Shown here: positions 44,935 to 53,854 of the stretch, one piece after another
Numbering within the stretch: the stretch's first letter is position 1
Layout: every line of letters starts with the position of its first letter
From: Dactylorhiza incarnata
Taxonomy: Eukaryota > Streptophyta > Magnoliopsida > Asparagales > Orchidaceae
Direction of reading: 5' to 3'
Assembly (NCBI GenBank): GCA_033032865.1
Contig: JAWHQI010000028.1
Coordinates: 3,925,001 to 3,989,000 of the forward strand
Length of the DNA stretch: 64,000 bases
Made by a program: the position numbers and the translations under genes
The notes under the pieces: generated by a model
The model's database searches: none
What the model was told of the DNA's origin: nothing
What the model saw: the letters and a program-made list of their open reading frames with translations, nothing else

Positions 44935-45467
44935 CCTCCTCCTCTCGCCCCTCTATGGGATGGGGGCGAGAGGGGGGGGTCGGCCCCCCTCCTCCTCTCG
45001 CCCCTCTATGGGATGGGGGCGAGAGGGGGGGGGGGGGGGGGGGGGGGGGTCGGCCCCCCTCCTCCTCTCGCCCCTATATGGGATGGGGGTGAGAGGGGGG
45101 GTCCCCCTCCCCTCCTCCTCTCGCCACTCTATGGGGATGGGGGCGAGAGGGGGGGTCAGCCCCCCTCCTCCTCTCGCCCCTCTACAGGAATTGGGGCGAG
45201 AGGGGGGTCGGCCCCCCCTCCTCCTCTCGCCCCTCTACAGGGATGGGGGCCAGAGGGGGGGGGGGGGGGGGGGGTCGGCCCCCCTCCTCCTCTCGCCCCT
45301 CTGTGGGAAGGGGGCGAGAGGGGGGGTCGGCCCCCCTCCTCCTCTCACCCCTCTATGGGGATGGGGGCGAGAGGGGGGGTCGGCCCCCCTCCTCCTCTCG
45401 CCTTGTAGAGGGGCGAGAGGGGGGGTCGGCCCCCCTCCTCGTCTCGCCCCTCTACAGGAATGGGAGC

Positions 45468-45501
<34 letters not shown>

Positions 45502-45965
45502 CGACCCCCCTCCTCCTCTCGCCCCTCTACAGGGATGGGGGCGAGAGGGGGGGTCGGCCCCCCTCCTCCTCTCGCCCCTCTACAGGGATGGGGGCGAGGG
45601 GGGGGGGGCGGCCCCCCTCCTCCTCTTGCCCCTCTACAGGGATGGGGGAGAGAGGGGAGGTCGGCCCCCCTCCTCCTCTCGCCCCTCTACAGGATGGGGG
45701 CGAGAGGGGGGTCGGCCCCCCTCCTCCTCTCACCCCTCTACAGGATGGGGGCGAGAGGGGGGGGGGGGGGGGGGTCGGCCCCCCTCCTCCTCTCGCCCCT
45801 CTATGGGATGGGGGCGAGAGGGGGGGTCGGCCCCCTCCTCCTCTCGCCCCTCTACAAGGATGGGGGCGAGAGGGGGGTGGGGGGGGGGGGGGGTCGGACC
45901 CCCTCCTCCTCTCGCCCCTCTATGGGATGGGGGAGAGAGGGGGGTCGGCCCCCCTCCTCCTCTCC
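44935..45965. repeat. Hairpin/G-tract array 2, about 18 units
   Basis: A second copy of the array; its unit order closely follows part of array 1 (for example the CCAGAG, AAGGGGG and TGGGAGCGAGG variants occur in the same order). It probably arose by duplication or unequal recombination of about 1.1 kb inside the LTR. G-tract lengths differ between corresponding units. Confidence 0.9.
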
Positions 45966-46105
45966 CCCTTATTTGGATGGGCGAGCGAAAGGCCCCCGCC
46001 TCCACCGCTGGCCACCCTCTTCCTGTCCTGAATCTTGCTGGAGAACAATGTCTAAAAAGACTACTTGGGTCCCGGGAGCCTACTCGGCGAATACATGGTT
46101 GTACA

Positions 46106-46121
46106 CAATCCCTGCTCTTTT
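46106..46121 (-). promoter_or_regulatory. Polypurine tract of the gag-only element
   Basis: On the minus strand AAAAGAGCAGGGATTG directly precedes the 3' LTR start TGTACAACC. It overlaps the left arm of a perfect 11-bp inverted repeat at 46117-46145. Confidence 0.7.
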
Positions 46122-46145
46122 CGAGCGAGGTACACGCTCGAAAAG
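46117..46145. repeat. Perfect 11-bp hairpin next to the polypurine tract
   Basis: CTTTTCGAGCG (46117-46127) and CGCTCGAAAAG (46135-46145) are exact reverse complements with a 7-nt loop AGGTACA. Confidence 0.75.
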
Positions 46146-46199
46146 AAAAGTCCAACCCTGCATATTCGGCGAGTGGCGCTGAAAGAAATTGAGAAGATC

Positions 46200-46735
46200 C
46201 CCACTTCGTCTTGGTGAAAGTTTGCTCAAGCTTCCCATTGAGACCACCCTACCCTGCCGGCTAGTGAGAGACTGGCTAGCGGAGCCACCTCGGGAAAAAC
46301 ATATAGCCTCCCCGAGAGGTCTTCCAACCCTGCTGGCTAGCGAAACCACCTCGGGGGAAAAATACATAGCCTCCCGAGAGGTCTTCCAACCCTGCCGGCT
46401 AGTGAGAGCCCGGCTAGCGAGACCACCTCGGGAAAAAATACATAGCCTCCCCGAGAGGTCTTCCAACCCTGCCGGCTAGTGAGAGCCTGGCTAGCGAGAC
46501 CACCTTGGGGGAAACATATAGCCTCCCCGAGAGGTCTTCCAACCCTGCTGGCTAGCGAGACCACCTCGGGGGAAAAATACATAGCCTCCCCGAGAGGTCT
46601 TCCAACCCTGCCGGCTATTGAGAGCCCGACTAGTGAGACCACCTCGGGGGAAAAATACATAGCCTCCCCGAGAGGTCTTCCAACCCTGCTGGCTAGCGAG
46701 GCCACCTCGGGGGAAAAATATATAGAGACCTTCCA
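46200..46735. repeat. Tandem repeat, units of about 70-95 bp (CCCCGAGAGGTCTTCCAACC)
   Basis: About six units share ATAGCCTCCCCGAGAGGTC, TTCCAACCCTGCCGGCTAG, GAGACCACCTCGG and GGGAAAAATACA. Some units carry an extra GTGAGAGCCCGGCTAGC segment, so length varies. It forms the start of the 3' non-coding region. ORFs on both strands across it (for example 46337-46705 minus) are artefacts of the repeat. Confidence 0.85.
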
Positions 46736-46804
46736 GCCAACGGATGGTTCCCGGCCCTGCCAGCTAGGTGGGAGCCTGGTCAGCGGGCCAGCATCGGGGC
46801 TAAG

Positions 46805-48352
46805 TACCTTTGAAACATTTGGCCACCGAGCGGTTCCCGGCCCTGCCAGCTTGATGGGAGCCTGGTCAGCAGGCCAGCATCGGGGCTAGGTACCTTTGAA
46901 ACATTCGGCCACCGAGCGGTTCCCGGCCCTGCCAACTTGATGGGAGCCTGGTCAGCGGGCCAGCATCGGGGTTAAGTACCTTTGAAACATTCGGCCACCG
47001 AGCGGTTCCCGGCCCTGCCAGCTTGATGGGAGCCTGGTCAGCGGGTCAGCATCGCGGCTAGGTACCTTTGAAACATTCGGCCACCGAGCGGTTCCCGGCC
47101 CTGCCAGCTTGATGGGAGCCTGGTCAGCAGGCCAGCATCGGGGCAAGGTACCCTTGAAACATTCGGCCACCGAGCGGTTCCCGGCCCTGCCATCTTGATG
47201 GGAGCCTGGTCAGCGGGCCAGCATCGAGGCTAGATACCTTTGAAACATTCGGCCACCGAGCGATTCCCGGCCCTGCCAGCTTGATGGGAGCCTGGTCAGC
47301 GGGCCAGCATCGGGGCTAGGTACCCTTGAAACATTCGACCACCGAGCGGTTCCCGGCCCTGCCAGCTTGATGGGAGCCTGGTCAGCGGGCCAGCATCGGG
47401 GTTAAGTACCTTTAAAACATTCGGCCACCGAGCGGTTCCTGGCCCTGCCAGCTTGATGGGAGCCTGGTCAGCGGGCCAGCATCGGGGCTAGATACCTTTG
47501 AAACATTCGGCCACCGAGCGGTTCCCGGCCCTGCCAGCTTGATGGGAGCCTGGTCAGCGGGCCAGCATCGGGGCTAGGTACCTTTGAAACATTCGGCCAC
47601 CGAGCGGTTCCCGGCCCTACCAGCTTGATGGGAGCCTGGTCAGCGGGCCAGCATCGGGGCTAAGCACCTTTGAAACATTCGGCCACCGAGTGGTTCCCGG
47701 CCCTGCCAGCTTGATGGGAGCCTGGTCAGCGGGCCAGCATCGGGGCTAGGTACCTTTGAAACATTCGGCCACCGAGCGGTTCCCGACCCTACCAGCTTGA
47801 TGGGAGCATGGTCAGCGGGCCAGCATCGGGGCTAAGTACCTTTGAAACATTCGGCCACCGAGCGGTTCCCGGCCCTGTCAGCTTGATGGGAGCCTGGTCA
47901 GCGGGCCAGCATCGGGGCTAAGTACCTTTGAAACATTCGGCCACCGAGCGGTTCCCGGCCCTGCCAGCTTGATGGGAGCCTGGTCAGCGGGCCAGCATCG
48001 GGGCTAAGCACCTTTGAAACATTCGGCCACCGAGCGGTTCCCGGCCCTGCCAGCTTGATGGGAGCCTGGTCAGAGGGCCAGCATCGGGGCTAGGTACCTT
48101 TGAAACATTCGGCCACCGAGCGGTTCCCGGCCCTGCCAGCTTGATGGGAGCCTGGTCAGCGGGCCAGCATCGGGGCTAAGTACCTTTGAAACATTCGGCC
48201 ACCGAGCGGTTCCCGGCCCTGCCAGCTTGATGGGAGCCTGGTCAGCGGGCCAGCATCGGGGCTAAGTACCTTTGAAACATTCGGCCACCGAGCAGTTCCC
48301 GGCCCTGCCAGCTTGATGGGAGCCTGGTCAGCGGGCCAGCATCGGGGCTAAG
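46805..48352. repeat. Tandem array of 18 units of exactly 86 bp
   Basis: The unit starts TACCTTTGAAACATTCGGCC, continues ACCGAGCGGTTCCCGGCC, CTGCCAGCTTGATGGGAGCC, TGGTCAGCGGGCCAGCATC and GGGGCTAAG. The first full unit starts at 46805 and a TACCT resumes at 48353, i.e. 18 x 86 = 1548 bp with no net length change. Units differ by single substitutions (TAAG/TAGG, TACCT/CACCT, GGGGC/GAGGC). A partial related unit lies at about 46725-46804. It is related to the preceding repeat (shared CCCTGCC-GCT and GAGCC-GG words). No spacers or CRISPR-like features. Confidence 0.95.
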
Positions 48353-48477
48353 TACCTAAAAAACTTTCATAACTTTGATTGTCATATTACATGCAAGAAA
48401 AACTAAGTCTGAAAGTAGACCATCATATTACATGGGCTTAATGAAAAAGATAAGCAAGAAAACTAAAACTTGGTCTC

Positions 48478-49518
48478 CTACTCCCAAGTCTGGTCTTCCT
48501 CGACCTCTTCTGGTTGTTGTTGTTGCTTCCTCGGACCCCTCGCCTCCCTTAGTTCCAAGAATTCAGGGCAGGCGGACGTCGCGTGACCCTCCTCAACGTG
48601 GAAGTCACAGTAAGGTAACTCAACCATATCCCTTCTTTTTCCTCTTCTTTCTGCCTTCCTGGCTCTCCTCCTTCTCCCCCAACCGATTGTCATGGTTTGC
48701 TGAGGTGGTGGAGAGGGTGCCTTCGGTCCCTGCCTCCATCCTGGGAGGTCGGACTCTTCTTCCTGGAAGTTGTCTTCCTCTTGGTTGAACTTCCTCTTGG
48801 GGGCCCCTACCCTTCCCCCCTGCTGCCTTGCCTCCGGCTCACTCAGCTTGGCCAACCTTCTAGCGAACTCCGGGTTGGCCTCCTCACTCTCAACTTCTTC
48901 TGCCACCCTTTCTATCAACTCCTCAAAGGACAAAGGAGCTTTCCTCTTGAGGTCCATCTTGAAGAAGCCCTCCCGCAGCCCCAACGTGAAGGCAAGCTTG
49001 AGGGTGTACCTGGGCACTTCTTGGATGAGGGGAACCTCCTCCCTGAACCGCTCCAGATAGTGAGCCAGCGACTCCCCCGGCTCTTGCTTGATTTGGAAAA
49101 GTGCTTCGGCATGCTTCTTCCTCTTCCTTGATGTTGAGAAGCGTAGCAGGAAGCCTTGACGCAGGTCTTCGAAGGCATAGATGGATCCCATAGGGAGCTG
49201 GTGGAACCAATCTTTAGCCCTCTCCTTCAGGGTTGTCGTGAAGAGTCGACACTTGAAAGCGTCCGACATGGGCCTGATGGAGACCATGTCCTCAAACCAT
49301 TGCAGGTGCAGGACGGGGTCATCCTTGCCGGAGTAGTGAGACATCTCCAACCTCCCGAACCCCTCTGGAACCGGGGCCGTGAGGATCAACTCACACAAAG
49401 CACTTCCTATGCTCGCCCCCCTTTGGAGTTGGGCGAGACGGGGTTTGACACCTCCCCACTCCCCCCCCCCCCCCTGGGTCTCGGTGAGTAGGGGTTGAGA
49501 ACCTCCCCACTCGCCCAC
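48478..49518 (-). CDS. gag: Gag of the gag-only element, 346 codons, 5'-truncated
   Basis: The core matches the retrotransposon gag domain (PF03732 type): LCELILTAPVPEGFGRLEMS, KDDPVLHLQWFEDMVSIRPM, FKCRLFTTTLKERAKDWFHQ, LPMGSIYAFEDLRQGFLLRF and EPGESLAHYLERFREEVPLI, about residues 40-190. A basic Arg-rich region and the zinc-knuckle-like YCDFHVEEGHATSAC (near residue 305) follow. Gag packages element RNA into particles and could be used with proteins supplied by an intact Tat element (inference). The first 30-40 residues of the frame (GGG/EWGG-rich) come from the G-rich leader, so the natural N-terminus has been lost. The frame has no internal stop and ends TAG at 48478-48480. Confidence 0.88.
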   Translation of the reverse strand: MGEWGGSQPLLTETQGGGGEWGGVKPRLAQLQRGASIGSALCELILTAPVPEGFGRLEMSHYSGKDDPVLHLQWFEDMVSIRPMSDAFKCRLFTTTLKERAKDWFHQLPMGSIYAFEDLRQGFLLRFSTSRKRKKHAEALFQIKQEPGESLAHYLERFREEVPLIQEVPRYTLKLAFTLGLREGFFKMDLKRKAPLSFEELIERVAEEVESEEANPEFARRLAKLSEPEARQQGGRVGAPKRKFNQEEDNFQEEESDLPGWRQGPKAPSPPPQQTMTIGWGRRRRARKAERRGKRRDMVELPYCDFHVEEGHATSACPEFLELREARGPRKQQQQPEEVEEDQTWE

Positions 49519-49549
49519 TTGGGTCTCGGCGAGTGGGGGTGGAGGACCT

Positions 49550-49644
49550 CCTCCTCCTCTCCCCTCTACAGGATGGGGGCGAGAGGGGGGGGGGGGGGGT
49601 GTCGGCCCCCCTCCTCCTCTTTTCCCTCTATGGGATGGGGGCGA

Positions 49645-49676
<32 letters not shown>

Positions 49677-50880
49677 GGCCCCCCTCCTCCTCTCGCCCCT
49701 CTATGGGATGGGGGCGAGAGGGGGGGTCGGCCCCCCCCCCCCCCCCCTCCTCCTCTCGCCCCTCTATGGGATGGGGGCGAGAGGGGGGGTCGGCCCCCCT
49801 CCTCCTCTCCCCCTCTATGGGATGGGGGCGAGAGGGGGGGGGGGGGGGGGGTCGCCCCCCTCCTCCTCTCTCCCCTCTATGGGATGGGGGCGAGAGGGGG
49901 GGTCGCCCCCCTCCTCCTCTCGCCCCTCTATGGGGATGGGGGCGAGAGGGGGGGTCGGCCCCCCTCCTCCTCTCGCCCCTCTACAGGAATGGGGGCGAGA
50001 GGGGGGGTCGGCCCCCCTCCTCCTCTCGCCCATCTACAGGGATGGGGGCGAGAGGGGGAGGGGGGTCGACCCCCCTCCTCCTCTCGCCCCTCTATGGGAT
50101 GGGAGCGAGAGGGGGAGTCGGCCCCCCTCCTCCTCTCGCCCCTCTATGGGGATGGGGGCGAGAGGGGGGTCGGCCCCCCTCCTCCTCTCACCCCTCTACA
50201 GGAATGGGGGCGAGAGGGGGGGTCGGCCCCCCTCCTCCTCTCTCCCCTCTACAGGGATGGGGGCGAGAGGGGGGGGGGGGGGGGGGGGGGTCGGCCCCCC
50301 TCCTCCTCTCTCCCCTCTACAGGGATGGGGGCGAGAGGGGGGGGCGGCCCCCCTCCTCCTCTCGCCCCTCTACAGGGATGGGGGCGAGAGGGGGGGATCG
50401 GCCCCCCTCCTCCTCTCGCCCCTCTACAGGGATGGGGGCGAGAGGGGGGGTCGCCGCCCCTCCTCCTCTCGCCCCTCTACAGGATGGGGGCGAGAGGGGG
50501 GTCGGCCCCCCCTCCTCCTCTCGCCCCTCTACAGGATGGGGGCGAGAGGGGGTCGGCCCCCCCTCCTCCTCTCGCCCCTCTATGGGATGGGGGCGAGAGG
50601 GGGGGTCGGCCCCCTCCTCCTCTCGCCCCTCTACAAGGATGGGGGCGAGAGGGGGGGGGGGGGGGGGTCGGCCCCCCTCCTCCTCTCGCCCCTCTATGGG
50701 ATGGGGGAGAGAGGGGGGTTCGGCCCCCCTCCTCCTCTCCCCCTTATTTGGATGGGCGAGCGGAAGGCTCCCGCCTCCACCGCTGGACTCCCTCTTCCTG
50801 TCCTGAATCTTGCTGGAGAACAATGTCTAAAAAGACTACTTGGGTCCCGGGAGCCTACTCGGCGAATACAGGGTTGTACA
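49550..50880 (-). repeat. 5' LTR of the gag-only element, truncated, with hairpin/G-tract array 3
   Basis: About 21 hairpin units (49560-50740) are followed by the same unique segment (GATGGGCGAGCGGAAGG...CTTGCTGGAGAACAATG) and terminus as in the left LTR. The part equivalent to 43090-43580, ending TGTTGAAACC, is absent: the array runs straight into the G-rich leader of gag. The deletion removed the inner LTR end and the primer-binding site. A run of about 16 C occurs at about 49732-49747 inside the array. Confidence 0.82.
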
Positions 50881-50885
50881 ACCAT

Positions 50886-51801
50886 ATAGAGCGAGGGATC
50901 GACATCCCTTATTCCAAGGATCTCTCTTTGGAAATGATCTACGAAGCGAGCTAGAGTCTTGTTATCTCCCTGCTTGATCTTGAAGAGGGTTGCAGGGCCA
51001 CTATTCCTCTTCTTTGAGGTGAAGAACCTTAAAAGAAGCTCTTGCCTCAGAATGGAAAAGCTGGAGATGGACTGGGGAGGTAGTTTGTGAAACCACTCCC
51101 ATGCGTGCCCATCTAAAGAGGTGATTACAAGCTTACACCTCGTCGCATCTGAGAGAGACCTCATAGCGACTACGACTCAAAAGCTTGGAGATGAGAGACT
51201 AGATCGTTCTCTCCGGTAAATATGGGCAATCTTGGCTCTCTGAAGCTGTTGAGAATTGACTCCCAATGAACTCTATCGGTAAAGGGGAAGGGCACCTCTG
51301 CTTCATAAGCATCAAAAAGGAGCCAGAGGGGTAGCAATAGGAGCTGGAGGATAAATATAATCCTCCTGAAAATTCAAGGCTCGGGCTGGAGGTCCCTGAG
51401 CTGCAGTTCTGAAGAAGGCATGGCGAGCTACAAACTCATCTCCCTGAGACCGCAAGGGAGTTGCGGGCTGAGGGGTCGCACGGTCAGGAGCGTGACCGCC
51501 GACCAGAGGATCAGGATTGGCGACCTGACCGGTCTGAGGGAGGATCCTTTGAGAGATCGTAGAAAGGATTTGATTCATACTATCAAACTGTCAGGCGGTC
51601 TCTTGTCGAGCCTGAGCGGCCTCTCGGTGAGCTTGCGCAAGGTGGAGCTCGACGCGAAGCTCAAGGGATTCTAGAGAACTTGCGCTGCCTGAAGGGGGGA
51701 GACTGCCATCGAACTGACTAGGCTGATTCTCGTGGTCTGACATCTCGTCTGTCCGTTGCTTTCGCCTAAACACTTAAATCTGAAAGGTCGCGTGTTCGTT
51801 C
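50886..51801 (-). pseudogene. Tat element gag, N-terminal part
   Basis: Read right to left from about 51750: MSDHENQPSQFDGSLPPSGS, a Gln/Ala-rich helix (HLAQAHREAAQARQE), a stop, MNQILSTISQRILPQTG and a Pro-rich linker. Then the gag core at 51164-50886: SDATRCKLVITSLDGHAWEW, FHKLPPQSISSFSILRQELL, NKTLARFVDHFQREI and DPSLYM. It continues at 43084 on the other side of the insertion. Several stops and frame changes. A standard primer-binding site beside the LTR (left of 51802) is not recognisable. Confidence 0.8.
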
Positions 51802-52347
51802 TGTTGGCACAAAAATTGTACCTCCAAAACTCACACTCAAGAGAGATGGAGGGAAACTGTGGAGCGTAGGTTACTTGGGATAAAGGAGGCCAGAGAAGAG
51901 ATCTCTGAGGGGAAAACGGTTTTGATTGATCTAAAAAAAGGATTACAGGGGGGAGTCCAAAATAGGTAAGGATGAGAGGTAGAAAAGTGACAAAATTCGA
52001 GACCGCTTGCGCATATTGTAAGCTGAAGGCTCGAAATAAAAGTCCCTTTTCTGGTACCCCTATCCCTCTATTTATAAATGCGGGGGCCTGCCCAAACAGG
52101 CAGGCCCAAAAATAACGGGCTGCCCGAGGTACAGGAGAACCGGGGCAGTGAAGAGAAGATACAGAGGGTGCAAATAGAAAAAAAGAAGGAAACACCAGAC
52201 CATGCTTTCTCGCAGTCTCGCTGGAGCCTAGATGCCTGTGCCTTAGGAATTCTGCCGGAGAGGAGACAGGCGGTCTCAGAAAATCGAGACCGGCGGGTAA
52301 CGATAATTCTGACCGAGAAGAAGAGGTCGCGGATTTCCGGGCAAATA
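51802..52347 (-). repeat. Tat element 5' LTR
   Basis: 546 bp. It starts (plus strand) TGTTGGCACAAAAATTG and aligns to 9903-10445 along its length, with many substitutions and short indels. Its outer end reads GCAAATA (CA mutated to TA). A minus-strand TATA box lies at 52068-52076. Confidence 0.85.
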
Positions 52348-52689
52348 TGTGCTCCAATGTATGCTTAACACTCTTGTACTGATACATTTGGATGAATGTA
52401 TGGCCTTAATACCATAACTATATCTTGATGATATTTCTGAGTAAGTGGACATTCGTGTATAATTGTTTTTAAATCAAACTTTTGCTGTGGTATCTTTTAC
52501 TCTGAGTAGTCTTGCTTTTCTGTTTATCATTTCATAACGCCTAGCTTGTGTGTTCAATATGGCGTGGGGTCTCGGCCGAACCTATTGTTATATTGTTTGT
52601 ACAGACAAAATTTTACACGTCGAATATATTTGTAGGCGCAACCCGTTGAACTATGAGTAAAGCCCACTTGGATGCGAGCTGCGCCGACA
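52348..52689 (+). repeat. Chromovirus 3' LTR, right part
   Basis: It resumes the LTR cut at 9902. No gene is present. The end is not certain: GCGCCGACA at 52681-52689 gives a CA terminus followed by CACAT, but other CA ends lie nearby (for example TTTTACA near 52617). The matching target duplication would be outside the window. Confidence 0.45.
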
Positions 52690-52736
52690 CACATCTAGTA
52701 CGAGTGTAGCTCATGCGAGATGCCGGTTAAGATTGA

Positions 52737-52825
52737 GAAAATTTTCTATAAGGGCTCGCATGATGCCATCGTGCGAGCATAAATACGTATTTTATGTTTG
52801 GGGCCCACACATCTCGCCCCAAAAA
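52737..52825 (+). repeat. MULE left terminal inverted repeat
   Basis: It pairs with 59590-59661 with small indels (for example an extra TTCTAAGTGGGG stretch on the right). The outer 17 bp, ATTTTCTATAAGGGCTC, are identical except for the final bases. Confidence 0.8.
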
Positions 52826-53059
52826 ATCACAAATTCCCTCCCCCCTCCGGCAAAAGGCGAAACCCCTCCCGATCTCTTCTCAAACCCCTCCCGATCTTCT
52901 CAATCCCTTCCCAAATCTTGGACAAATCCGTCCCGATCGTCTCTTACGCGATGTTCACCGCGAAAGCTAGGGGCGAAGCTCAGTAGTTACTATACCTTCC
53001 TCGCTTACCGTTCTTAAACCCTCGTTCCCGCAGGTATGATATTTACTGACCCTCTTCTT

Positions 53060-53854
53060 CTCATATTTTAGGCCGTAAATGGTATGTTACTGCTGTCAAG
53101 GAGTATGTTACTGAAGTTATAGTTGTGGAGTCATGGTTTTCTAGTCATGGAGTATGTTACCACAGTCGTTTGAACGTTATGTTAGTCATTTTACTGATGT
53201 ATTGTGGTTGTGTAGTCATGGTTGGTGTGATGTACTCATGGAGTATTTTTAGTCTTACTGTCCTTTTACATCTATTTTGTTAGCTTCTATTTACTGTTGT
53301 TTAACAACTACAATGTTAATAGGTTGAGAATTGTGTTGTTTTAGTGTTACGGTCCTTTTACAGTTGTATTGTTATTATGTTTTATAGTCCTTTTACAGTT
53401 GTGTTTTACCACAGCCCTTTTGAAGTTCTCTTACAGTCATTTTACTGCTGTGTTTTTCTTCTGTTGTAGTGTTGAACTGTTGTATAACAACTGCTTCATT
53501 AACAATAGGCTCAGAGTTGTGTTGTTTTAGTGTTACGGTCCTTTTACAGTTGTATTGTTATTAGGTTTTACAGTCTTTTTACAGTTGCATTTTACCACAG
53601 CCCTTTTAAAATTTTCTTACAGTCTTTTTACTGTTGTGTTGTTGTTGTGTTGAACTGTTGTTTAACAACTACATTGTTAATAGGTTGAGAGTTGTGTTGT
53701 TTTAGTGTTTTTGTCCTTTTACAGCTATATTTTTATTATGTTTTATAGTCCTTTTACAGTTGTATTTTACCGCAGCCCTCTTAAAGTTTTATTGTAATTC
53801 TCTTATTTTTCAGTCATTTTACTGCTTTGAATAGTACTCATTGCAGACCTGAGA
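53060..53854. repeat. MULE subterminal region with three tandem units of about 180-190 bp
   Basis: From about 53275, three units share GAACTGTTGT(T/A)TAACAACT or its close forms, TGTGTTGTTTTAGTGTTACG, GTCCTTTTACAGTTGTATTG, TTTTACCACAGCCCTTTTA and CAGTCATTTTACTG. They run to about 53830, just before the first ATG of the ULP1-like gene. Region 53060-53275 has shorter, similar words (CAGTCATTTTACTGATG). It is non-coding, probably promoter or leader. Confidence 0.75.

Larger units (their letters stand above)
43090..46105 (-). repeat. 3' LTR of the gag-only element (3016 bp)
   Basis: Order on the plus strand: about 490 bp of unique sequence (43090-43580), hairpin array 1 (43589-44810), a 120-bp unique segment (44811-44934, containing GATGGGCGAGCGAAAGG and CTTGCTGGAGAACAATG), array 2 (44935-45965), the same unique segment again (45966-46080), and the terminus TACTCGGCGAATACATGG...TTGTACA. 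The array plus unique segment is therefore duplicated inside this LTR but single in the right one. Confidence 0.82.
43090..50880 (-). mobile_element. Gag-only LTR retrotransposon (TR-GAG-like) with hairpin-array LTRs
   Basis: Termini are TGTTGAAACCGATTTC (left) and GGGTTGTACA (right), with ACCAT duplications. The left LTR is complete (43090-46105). The interior holds only tandem repeats and a minus-strand gag, with no protease, RT or integrase. The right LTR is truncated towards the interior. Gag similarity, the gag-linked zinc-knuckle form and the tandem-repeat 3' region indicate a Tat-derived, non-autonomous element. TR-GAG elements are a described class of such gag-only LTR elements in plants; the array-type LTR is the unusual part. 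Confidence 0.85.
9903..52347 (-). mobile_element. Large Tat-type Ty3/gypsy retrotransposon with nested insertions
   Basis: Two related LTRs start TGTTGGCACAAAAATT at 9903 and 51802 and end at 10445 and 52347. Between them, minus-strand gag, protease, RT, RNase H and integrase run in that order from right to left. The extra non-coding 3' region with tandem repeats and the antisense genes between integrase and the 3' LTR point to the Tat lineage; antisense genes in this position are known from Tat members such as Grande. With the three insertions removed, the element would be about 13 kb. All coding parts carry stops or frame changes and the LTRs differ visibly by many substitutions and short indels, so it is old and inactive. 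Confidence 0.85.

Noticed and set aside
43585..46192. Very long open frames (607, 427, 407 codons and others) rich in Pro/Ser/Gly/Arg in the G/C array
   Set aside because: All plus frames are open because the repeat unit lacks stops; content follows the repeat period and changes frame with G-tract length. No domain; the array lies in an LTR.
46805..48352. CRISPR-like array
   Set aside because: Units are contiguous 86-bp repeats without unique spacers, in plant DNA inside a retroelement; ordinary tandem repeat.
49495..50954. 473-, 464- and 367-codon frames in the right-hand array
   Set aside because: Same artefact of the stop-free repeat unit; they overlap each other in different frames.
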